NCBI GenBank assembly: GCA_023266695.1
Contig: JAHFPO010000026.1
Coordinates: 7,693-18,855, forward strand
DNA length: 11,163 bases
Direction of reading: 5' to 3'
Source of the DNA: Hyphomicrobiales bacterium
GTDB taxonomy: Bacteria > Pseudomonadota > Alphaproteobacteria > Rhizobiales > Xanthobacteraceae
Both the position numbers and the translations under genes were made by a program. Below are positions 5,863 through 11,163 of the stretch, in pieces. The notes beneath the pieces are model-generated. The model did not search any database, was not told the DNA's origin, and was given only the letters and a program-made list of their open reading frames with translations. How positions within the stretch are numbered: position 1 is the first letter of the stretch; the number at the start of each line of letters is the position of its first letter.

Positions 5863-7575
5863 ATGACTGACCGCAAAGTCGGCCTCGAGCACGGGCTCAC
5901 CAACTACGGCGATCGGGATTTTTCCCTCTATCTCAGGCGCTCGTTTGCCCGTTCGATGGGCTATTCGGCGGAGATGCTGGCGAGACCGGTCGTCGGCATC
6001 GCCTATACGCCGAGCGGCTTCAACAATTGCCATCGGCATTTTCCCGAATTGTTGGAGGCGGTGAAGCGCGGCGTGCTCGCTAGCGGCGGATTGCCGCTCG
6101 CGTTCCCGACCATTTCGCTCGGTGAAGTTTTTCTGTCGCCGACGAGCCTCAAGTTCCGCAATCTCATGTCGATCGACACCGAGGAGATGATCCGGGCGCA
6201 GCCGATGGACGCGGTCGTGCTCATGGGCGGGTGCGACAAGACGGTGCCGGCGCAGCTTATGGGCGCTGTTTCCGCCGGCAAGCCGGCGATCGGCCTCGTC
6301 GCCGGCCCGATGATGATCGGACGGCACCGCGGCGAATGGCTCGGCGCCTGCACCGACTGCCGCCGTTTCTGGGCGCGTTACCGTGCGGGCGACATCGACG
6401 CCAAGGAAATCTCCGCCGTCGAGGACCGGCTTGCCGTGACCGCCGGCACCTGCGCGGTCATGGGCACCGCCTCGACCATGGCCTGCCTCGCCGAGGCGCT
6501 CGGCATGATCCTGCCGGGCACCGCCGCGATCCCCGCCGTTCATGCCGACCGCTTGCGCGCGGCGGAAGCGACAGGCGCCGTGGCGGTTCGCCTCATCGGC
6601 TCGAATCTCACGCCCAACCGCATCGTCAACGAGAAGTCGGTCGAGAACGCGCTGCGCGTGCTCATGGCGCTCGGCGGCTCGACCAATGCGGTGATCCACC
6701 TCACCGCGATCGCCGGCCGCGCCGGCGTCGAGCTCACGCTCAAGCGCCTCAACGAGCTATCCGATACGACGCCGGTGCTCGTCAATCTGAAGCCGGTCGG
6801 CAACCACTACATGGAGGACTTCTTCGCCGCCGGCGGCATGGGCGCGGTGTTGCGGGAACTCTCGCCGTTGCTGCATCTCGACTGCGTCACCATCACTGGC
6901 GAGTCGCTCGGCGAGCGGCTCGCCTCCGATTCCGATCCCTGGGTCGACCGCTCCATCATCGCCGCGCTCAAGGAACCGCTCGAGCGCGCAGGCGGACTGG
7001 TCGCGCTCCATGGCAATATCGCGCCGAAAGGTGCGATCCTGAAACGATCGGCGGCCGACGCCAAGTTGTTCGAGCACGAAGGACGGGCGGTCGTGTTCTC
7101 CTCGCTCGCCGATCTTGCCGGCCGCATCGACGATCCCGCGCTCGATGTCGATCCCGCCGATATCCTGGTACTGCAGAACGCCGGGCCCCATTCCCCCGAC
7201 GCCATGCCCGAGGCCGGCTATCTGCCGATCCCGAAGAAGCTCGCGTCGAAGGGCATCAAGGACATGATCCGCGTCTCCGACGCCCGCATGAGCGGAACCG
7301 CCTTCGGCACCATCGTCCTGCACGTGACCCCCGATGCGGCTTCGGGCGGCCCGCTCGGCCTCGTGCGCACCGGCGACCGCATCAAGCTCTCGGTCAAGAA
7401 CCGGCGTATCGATCTCAAGGTCGAGGACGCCGAATTGAAGCGCCGGGCCGCGGCGGAGAAAGCCCCCGCGGCAAAGCCCAATCGCGGCTATGGCAAACTT
7501 TACGCCGAGGAAATCCTCGGCGCTGACGAAGGTTGCGATTTCGCGTTTCTGAGGCCCCGGATCGGGAAGGCGTGA
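5863..7575 (+). CDS. IlvD/Edd-family dehydratase (dihydroxy-acid or sugar-acid dehydratase)
   Basis: This 570-residue protein is a full-length member of the IlvD/Edd family. These Fe-S enzymes remove water from 2,3-dihydroxy acids such as dihydroxyisovalerate, arabonate, xylonate or gluconate to give 2-keto-3-deoxy acids. The three expected cluster ligands are present: Cys56 (NNCHRHF), Cys124 (MGGCDKT) and Cys197 (AGTCAVMG). Metal-site residues Glu88, Asp125 and the usually carbamylated Lys126 are in place. The catalytic Ser477 lies in SDARMSGTAFGT, and NAGP...MPE is at 439-450. The spacing suits the [2Fe-2S] sugar-acid group of about 570-580 residues. Catabolic neighbours, with no other branched-chain biosynthesis gene, favour a sugar-acid or hydroxy-acid dehydratase over housekeeping IlvD. 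GGAAGG lies 11 nt before the ATG. The exact substrate is unresolved. Confidence 0.92.
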   Translation: MTDRKVGLEHGLTNYGDRDFSLYLRRSFARSMGYSAEMLARPVVGIAYTPSGFNNCHRHFPELLEAVKRGVLASGGLPLAFPTISLGEVFLSPTSLKFRNLMSIDTEEMIRAQPMDAVVLMGGCDKTVPAQLMGAVSAGKPAIGLVAGPMMIGRHRGEWLGACTDCRRFWARYRAGDIDAKEISAVEDRLAVTAGTCAVMGTASTMACLAEALGMILPGTAAIPAVHADRLRAAEATGAVAVRLIGSNLTPNRIVNEKSVENALRVLMALGGSTNAVIHLTAIAGRAGVELTLKRLNELSDTTPVLVNLKPVGNHYMEDFFAAGGMGAVLRELSPLLHLDCVTITGESLGERLASDSDPWVDRSIIAALKEPLERAGGLVALHGNIAPKGAILKRSAADAKLFEHEGRAVVFSSLADLAGRIDDPALDVDPADILVLQNAGPHSPDAMPEAGYLPIPKKLASKGIKDMIRVSDARMSGTAFGTIVLHVTPDAASGGPLGLVRTGDRIKLSVKNRRIDLKVEDAELKRRAAAEKAPAAKPNRGYGKLYAEEILGADEGCDFAFLRPRIGKA

Positions 7576-7622
7576 AATCGCCCGCCCGGGAACAGCATTG
7601 CCAATTCGAATGAAAGCGACCC

Positions 7623-8684
7623 CTACTCCGCCGCCCGATTGGCCACGTGCGGGCTATTGAGCGGCAGCGTCACCGGCTGGTGCGTCTCGGCGGAAATGTC
7701 CGCCGCGATATAGACCTCCATGACGCGCCGCGCCTGCTCGGGCGTGACCAGCACCGGACGGTCGCGGGCGACCGCATCGATGAAATGCAGGGTCTCGTTG
7801 TGCATCGGCCCGGCGTAGGTGTGACCGACCCGCTCGCCCGGCATACTCGACAAGGGGAAGCGAATTCCTTCCGCCGTGGTGTTGAGGATCACGTCCTTGT
7901 GGCTGTCGTCGATCAGGATCGCGCCTTCTGATCCCACCATCTCGATCCAGGTCGAGGAGTAGTTCGGATATCCCGGCGGCATGATCCAACCGGCACCGAC
8001 GGTGATACACATCCCGTCGTCGAGGGTGACGATGATCCACATACAATCGGCGGCATTGACGGTCTTGCGCATCACTTTCTCGACGCCCTGCGCGTAGACG
8101 CGCACCGCCCGGCGCGGCTCCAGGCACCACAGTAAAAAGTCGAGGTCGTGGGTCGCCTCCATGGCGGCGGGCGACAGCCGGGTCCGTCCGCTGATCTTCT
8201 TGCCGAGGCTGCGGGTGATGTGCCGGCTGACCAGCGCGCTCACCGGCTCGCCGAGGGTGCCATCGAGGATTTTTTCGCGGATGAAAGCAAATTTCGGATT
8301 GAAGCGTTGCGAGTAGCCGATGGTGAACTTGAGATTCTTCGCGCGCGCGAGCTCGATCAGCAGGTCCGCCTCCGCCAGCGTCTGTCCGATCGGCTTCTCG
8401 AGGAAGAGGTGCTTGCCGGCCTCGAGCGCGGCCTTGGCGATGGGAAAGTGGGTGTCCTCGGGTGTCGAGGAGATGATGATGGCCTGGAGCTTGTCGTTCT
8501 CGAGGAGCCGCCGATAGTCGGTGGTGGCGACCGCGGCTTCGGTGGCGCGCTGCACCTCGGCAAGGCGTTCCTCACGCTTTTCGGCGATGTGCAGTTCGGC
8601 GACAAGCGGATGGTCGGCGCAGGTCTCGGCGCGGATGCCGCCGCACCAGCCGGTGCCGATGATGCCGATATTGATCTTTTCCAT
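7623..8684 (-). CDS. Gfo/Idh/MocA-family NAD(P)-dependent oxidoreductase
   Basis: This 353-residue cytoplasmic oxidoreductase has an N-terminal Rossmann fold: GIIGTGWCG at about 7-15, and STPEDTHFPIAKAALEAGKH at 73-92. The family hallmark Glu96-Lys97-Pro98 (FLEKPIG) carries the catalytic Lys. In the C-terminal substrate domain, ATHDLDFLLW (177-186) supplies His179 and Asp182, matching the usual active-site His. Relatives oxidise or reduce sugars, inositols and sugar derivatives. The start is the ATG at 8682-8684 with GAGAGGG 7 nt upstream; a longer in-frame ATG at 8741 would add 19 residues outside the conserved fold. It converges on the dehydratase gene with 47 bp between the stops and no obvious terminator there. 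Its strand matches the dehydrogenase gene behind it, 169 bp away. The substrate is unknown. Confidence 0.93.
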   Translation of the reverse strand: MEKINIGIIGTGWCGGIRAETCADHPLVAELHIAEKREERLAEVQRATEAAVATTDYRRLLENDKLQAIIISSTPEDTHFPIAKAALEAGKHLFLEKPIGQTLAEADLLIELARAKNLKFTIGYSQRFNPKFAFIREKILDGTLGEPVSALVSRHITRSLGKKISGRTRLSPAAMEATHDLDFLLWCLEPRRAVRVYAQGVEKVMRKTVNAADCMWIIVTLDDGMCITVGAGWIMPPGYPNYSSTWIEMVGSEGAILIDDSHKDVILNTTAEGIRFPLSSMPGERVGHTYAGPMHNETLHFIDAVARDRPVLVTPEQARRVMEVYIAADISAETHQPVTLPLNSPHVANRAAE

Positions 8685-8853
8685 CCTAGCGCCCTCTCGC
8701 CTTATCGCCATTTTGTGGGTCGTAGTACCTCGCCCCAGCATGCACGAATAGCACGGACGGCCGCCTCATCGGAAATGAACTCTCCTATCGATAGGCCACG
8801 GTTTCAATCGATCAACTGAACGTTGCGCAGACATGCTGGGCGCGATCGCGATC
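8685..8853. other. Intergenic region upstream of the Gfo/Idh/MocA gene with a 12-bp palindrome and a long-spaced inverted repeat
   Basis: This 169-bp gap between two minus-strand genes holds a perfect 12-bp palindrome, CCTATCGATAGG (8784-8795). A second ATCGAT core lies exactly 20 bp away (8787-8792 and 8807-8812), so the two cores are on the same face of the helix. On the minus strand, TTGATC and TATCGA are 16 bp apart and form a weak promoter candidate that overlaps the palindrome. A 9-bp inverted repeat, CCCAGCATG (8734-8742) and CATGCTGGG (8832-8840), encloses these sites. No coding sequence is supported here. Confidence 0.3.
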
Positions 8854-9915
8854 TCATAGCGGCGCAACGCCGAGTTCATCGGCGAGCGTGCGCAGCTGGC
8901 GGTCGAGCTCGGGATGCAGTGGAATCCCCTTCGCCTTCCGCTCCGCGACCGTCCGGGCGGCACGCTCGCCGGGCAAACGGATCTCATCAAACCCGGGCAA
9001 CAGGGGGGACGATTTCATGGTCTCCCACACCTCGTCGACCTTGGCCTTGAAAGTCGCGACGTCGATAAAGGCGGCGATGTCGATCGCCACGATCAACTGG
9101 CCGGTATTGGTCGGGGTGACCTGATCGGCGTTGAAGTCGATCACGTCGCGGCCGAATCTCGCGCCGTTGAGGGTTCCGGCGAGCAGGCCGAAAATGAGGG
9201 CGAGGCCGTAACCCTTCGGTCCTCCGATCGGCAGCAGGAATCCGTCGTTGGCGCGCCGGGGATCGGTGATGGGTTCGCCCTCGCGGTCGATCATCCAGCC
9301 GACCGGCATGTCCTCGCCGCGCTGGAGCAGGGTCTTGACCTTGCCATAGGCGGCGACGGTGGTCGCCATGTCGAGCACGATCGGCGGGCGGGACGCGGAC
9401 GGCACCGCGATCGCGATTGGGTTGGTGCTGAGCAGCATCTCGGTGCCGCCCCACGGCGGCAGGTGGTTGGCGTTCCCGACCGCGATATAGAGGCCGATCA
9501 TGTCGCGCGCGAGCGCCATGCGGGCGTAGAGCGCGGCGGGCCCGGCGTGATTGCTGCCCCGCGCGCCGACCCAGCCGACGCCGGCTTCGGCCGCCTTCTC
9601 CATCGCAAGCTCGGCGGCGCGGCGCATGACCAGATGGCCGAGCCCATTGTCGCCGTCGAGGAGCGCCTGGCCCGAGCGCTCGCGCACCACGCGAATGTTC
9701 GGCCGCGTGTTGATCCCTCCCGCCCGGATGCGCCTCACGTAATGCGGCAGGCGAATGACGCCGTGGCCGTCGGCGCCGAAGGCGTCCGCCTCCGCCATCA
9801 GTCCCGCGACGATCGCGGCGTCCTCCTCCGGAATTTTGGCGGCGACCAAAGCGCGCCGGATGAAGGCCTTGAGGTCGGCTTCGTCAACGCAGCGGGCAAC
9901 GGCTGTTTGATGCAT
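8854..9915 (-). CDS. Ldh_2-family malate/lactate/ureidoglycolate-type dehydrogenase
   Basis: This 353-residue protein belongs to the family of YbiC, AllD and archaeal sulfolactate/malate dehydrogenases, which has a non-Rossmann NAD(P)-binding fold and acts on 2-hydroxy and 2-oxo acids. Visible family motifs: FGADGHGVIRLPHYVRRIRAGG at 46-67 with His51, GARGSNHAGPAALYARMAL at 117-135 with the probable catalytic His123, STNPIAIAVPS at 163-173, MATTVAAYGKV at 183-193, and GGPKGYGLALIFGLLAGTL at 231-249. The Ser that usually precedes the first His is Gly50 here. The length is normal. The start ATG at 9913-9915 has only a weak GAG upstream. It probably interconverts a 2-hydroxy acid and 2-oxo acid, which suits a cluster that makes 2-keto-acids through a dehydratase. 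The specific substrate cannot be told. Confidence 0.92.
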   Translation of the reverse strand: MHQTAVARCVDEADLKAFIRRALVAAKIPEEDAAIVAGLMAEADAFGADGHGVIRLPHYVRRIRAGGINTRPNIRVVRERSGQALLDGDNGLGHLVMRRAAELAMEKAAEAGVGWVGARGSNHAGPAALYARMALARDMIGLYIAVGNANHLPPWGGTEMLLSTNPIAIAVPSASRPPIVLDMATTVAAYGKVKTLLQRGEDMPVGWMIDREGEPITDPRRANDGFLLPIGGPKGYGLALIFGLLAGTLNGARFGRDVIDFNADQVTPTNTGQLIVAIDIAAFIDVATFKAKVDEVWETMKSSPLLPGFDEIRLPGERAARTVAERKAKGIPLHPELDRQLRTLADELGVAPL

Positions 9916-9951
9916 ATCGGCACTCGTGATCCGGCGATGAAACTGTCGTAT

Positions 9952-9978
9952 CCCGCCCGCGGCGAGGCTTCGGGCGGG
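9952..9978. repeat. GC-rich inverted repeat (hairpin) upstream of the Ldh_2 gene
   Basis: CCCGCCCG (9952-9959) and CGGGCGGG (9971-9978) are perfect 8-bp arms with an 11-nt loop. The structure lies 36 nt upstream of the minus-strand start codon at 9915. No T-run follows on either strand, so it is not a typical intrinsic terminator. It could fold in the leader of the dehydrogenase mRNA, or it may simply reflect high GC. The remaining bases of 9916-10061 show no gene or clear promoter. Confidence 0.4.
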
Positions 9979-10061
9979 GGAGGATGCGCCGGGTGACAGC
10001 GTCCTTCAAGTCAGACCGCTGCACGCTCCCGGCGGAGGATGACGTTGGCAATTCAATGACT

Positions 10062-10166
10062 TAGAGCGTGATCCCGAAAAGTGGGAACCGGTTTTCGGAT
10101 AAGATCACGCCAAAAATCAAAATGTTAGCGGGGCAGGCCGATTCAATTCGAACTGATCAGACTCTA
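10062..10166. repeat. Dispersed rhizobial-type palindromic intergenic repeat, about 105 bp with imperfect terminal inverted repeats (MITE-like)
   Basis: The left half is a strong hairpin: GCGTGATC (10066-10073) pairs with GATCACGC (10103-10110), and inside it CCGAAAA (10074-10080) pairs with TTTTCGG (10092-10098). From memory this matches the ubiquitous Hyphomicrobiales intergenic repeat whose core reads like GAGCATGATCC-GAAAAGTG...GGTTTTCGG...GATCATGC. The whole unit appears bounded by inverted ends: TAGAGCGTGATC at 10062-10073, and the complement of TAGAGTCTGATC at 10155-10166 (10 of 12 identical). It ends 10 bp before the arfB start codon, so it supplies nearly all of arfB's upstream DNA. 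No transposase is encoded. Confidence 0.7.
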
Positions 10167-10171
10167 GTCTG
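10158..10171. promoter_or_regulatory. 14-bp palindrome just upstream of arfB
   Basis: CAGACT-CT-AGTCTG is symmetric in its 6-bp arms and ends 5 nt before the arfB ATG, overlapping the place of the ribosome binding site, which is otherwise poor (GGGG). It coincides with the right end of the repeat unit, so it may be part of that element rather than a regulator site. No standard -35/-10 pair was found for arfB. Confidence 0.25.
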
Positions 10172-10176
10172 GGGCC

Positions 10177-10596
10177 ATGATTCGCGTGACAGGACACATC
10201 TCTATCGACGAGCGCGAAGTCGAGGAGAATTTCATCCGGGCTTCGGGGCCGGGGGGTCAAAACGTCAACAAGCTCTCGACCGCGGTTCAGCTGAGATTCA
10301 ACGTTCGGAACTCCACATTGCCCGATGATGTGCGTGAAAGACTGACGCGGCTCGCCGGCCGGAGATTGACCCGGGACGGCGTGCTCATCATCGGCGCCCA
10401 GCGGCATCGCACCCAAGCGCGCAATCGGCAAGACGCGCTGGAGCGGTTGATCGAATTGATCCGCCGCGCTGCCGTTGCCCCGCCGCGGAGGCGGCCGACC
10501 AAACCCAAGGCCAGCGCGGAGCGCCGGCGCCTGGCCACCAAGGCCCACCGCTCCAGAATCAAAAACTTGCGTGGAAAAAGATTTTCGGACGAGTGA
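10177..10596 (+). CDS. arfB: ArfB/YaeJ-type peptidyl-tRNA hydrolase (ribosome rescue factor)
   Basis: This 139-residue protein has the release-factor catalytic domain without the codon-reading domain. The GGQ motif lies in SGPGGQNVNK at 23-32 and would hydrolyse peptidyl-tRNA. The middle, LRFNVRNSTLPDDVRERL, is typical of the family. The C-terminus from about 104 is a long basic tail (RRRPTKPKASAERRRLATK... and RIKNLRGKR). In ArfB this tail enters the empty mRNA channel of stalled ribosomes, so the protein can free non-stop complexes in the cytoplasm. The length matches ArfB of about 140 residues. The ribosome binding site is weak, and the upstream DNA is mostly the 105-bp repeat. It looks unrelated to the catabolic genes. 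It ends 38 bp before the stop of the convergent last gene. Confidence 0.95.
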   Translation: MIRVTGHISIDEREVEENFIRASGPGGQNVNKLSTAVQLRFNVRNSTLPDDVRERLTRLAGRRLTRDGVLIIGAQRHRTQARNRQDALERLIELIRRAAVAPPRRRPTKPKASAERRRLATKAHRSRIKNLRGKRFSDE

Positions 10597-10634
10597 GAAA
10601 GCGGCGGTCCGAGTCTAGCAGCAGCACCTCAGTC

Positions 10635-11163
10635 TCACGGCGCGTAACGGACCTTGCCCGCGGCGACGAGATCATAGCCTCCGAGTTCCTTCGCCCGCGC
10701 CGTCAGGGCCGGATTGCGCAGAAAATCCAGTAAGGCTTGCAGCGGGCGGCGGAAATAATCCCGCTGTCGCATGACGAGATCGAAGCGTTCCCAGATCAGC
10801 GGAACGAAATCGAGACCGGCGGCATTCGCCACCGACCGGGTCGCTATTCCGCAGTCGGCATGGCCGGCCCGGATCGCCTGGGCAATGTCGGGACCGGTCG
10901 GACAAGGCGAGCTCATGCACACCAGCCGATCCAGACTCGTGTTCGCGCGCTGAAGCAGTGACAGAAGGAGGAGTTGCGCGCCCGCTCCTTTGGGACGAAG
11001 CGCCATGCGGGCGCGGCGCGCGGCGACATTTTCGATCGACTTGAGCTTCAGCGGATTGCCGTGAGCGACCACCAGTCCTTGTTCGCGGCGCGCGAAAGCG
11101 ATCAACACCGCATCATGGAGATTTTTCCGGTCACGCATGGCCGCGACATTGGCATCGTTGTCC
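10635..11163 (-). CDS. C-terminal part of a COG1910-like substrate-binding (PBP-like) domain protein, probably the tail of an HTH regulator (cut by the window edge)
   Basis: The frame stays open to the right edge, so the 5' end is missing; the ATG at 11136-11138 is internal, because eight more in-frame codons (DNDANVAA) precede it. About 175 residues are visible. Features match the periplasmic-binding-like domain often fused to a helix-turn-helix or excisionase-like DNA-binding domain: VVAHGNPLKLKSI, ARMALRPKGAGAQLLL, IRAGHADCGIATRSVANAAGLDFVPL, WERFDLVMRQRDYF, and the end LRNPALTARAKELGGYDLVAAGKV. In relatives this domain binds an anion such as molybdate or another small ligand. No signal peptide or HTH can be seen because the N-terminus lies outside. 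A stand-alone binding protein is therefore also possible, though the fused regulator is the commoner arrangement. Confidence 0.75.
   Translation of the reverse strand, partial: DNDANVAAMRDRKNLHDAVLIAFARREQGLVVAHGNPLKLKSIENVAARRARMALRPKGAGAQLLLLSLLQRANTSLDRLVCMSSPCPTGPDIAQAIRAGHADCGIATRSVANAAGLDFVPLIWERFDLVMRQRDYFRRPLQALLDFLRNPALTARAKELGGYDLVAAGKVRYAP

Noticed and set aside
6231..7526. Open frame of 431 codons on the plus strand
   Set aside because: It lies in another frame of the complete IlvD/Edd dehydratase, and its product is an Arg-rich low-complexity shadow.
7576..7622. Possible bidirectional terminator between the convergent dehydratase and oxidoreductase genes
   Set aside because: Only short symmetric words (CCCGGG, ATTCGAAT) are present. 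There is no stem followed by a T-tract on either strand.
8841..8852. CGCGATCGCG palindrome as a regulatory site
   Set aside because: GCGATCGC-type words are frequent in GC-rich genomes, and this one lies just after the stop of a gene, so it carries little information.
8914..9996. Open frame of 360 codons on the plus strand
   Set aside because: It is antisense to the Ldh_2 dehydrogenase, whose conserved motifs are intact. No motif or ribosome binding site supports the plus-strand frame.
10068..10328. Open frame of 86 codons running from the repeat into arfB
   Set aside because: It overlaps arfB in another frame and begins inside the repeat hairpin, so it is a chance frame.
10597..10634. Possible terminator between arfB and the last gene
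   Set aside because: No stable stem or T-run is visible in the 38 bp.

Overview
The window is GC-rich and reads as a chromosomal catabolic region of an alphaproteobacterium, most likely Hyphomicrobiales (Rhizobiales; Bradyrhizobium/Xanthobacteraceae-like). Two things point there: a TctABC-type transporter next to many small-molecule dehydrogenases, and a degenerate copy of the dispersed palindromic intergenic repeat common in rhizobial genomes (10062-10166). The taxon is an inference; no rRNA or tRNA gene is present.

Layout. Positions 1-2301 (minus strand) hold a tripartite tricarboxylate transporter in the order tctB, tctA, tctC; tctC is cut by the left edge and seems to have its own promoter. 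Divergent from it, on the plus strand, run a polysaccharide-deacetylase-family hydrolase (2505-3410), an IclR-family regulator (3583-4476), a zinc-dependent MDR dehydrogenase (4539-5705), a possible 43-residue small protein (5728-5859) and an IlvD/Edd-family dehydratase (5863-7575). The genes from iclR to the dehydratase are closely spaced and look like one operon. Convergent to these, on the minus strand, lie a Gfo/Idh/MocA oxidoreductase (7623-8684) and an Ldh_2-family malate/lactate/ureidoglycolate-type dehydrogenase (8854-9915). Positions 9916-10176 hold a GC-rich hairpin and the 105-bp repeat, which ends 10 bp before the ribosome-rescue gene arfB (10177-10596). The window closes with the C-terminal part of a regulator or binding protein with a COG1910-like substrate-binding domain (10635 to the right edge, minus strand).

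How the genes may work together (inference). TctABC would import a carboxylated compound. The IclR protein would sense it or an intermediate, perhaps through the perfect inverted repeat at 4498-4517. The dehydrogenases and the sugar-acid-type dehydratase would oxidise and dehydrate it, and the deacetylase-like hydrolase could remove an acyl or amide group. This resembles a sugar-acid or hydroxy-acid catabolic cluster, but no aldolase or kinase is visible and the substrate cannot be named from sequence. arfB and the last gene are probably unrelated neighbours.

I found no CRISPR array, phage gene, transposase, toxin-antitoxin pair or RNA gene. The most noteworthy items are the uncharacterised pathway itself, the small ORF hidden between the dehydrogenase and dehydratase, the inverted repeat after iclR, and the MITE-like repeat next to arfB.
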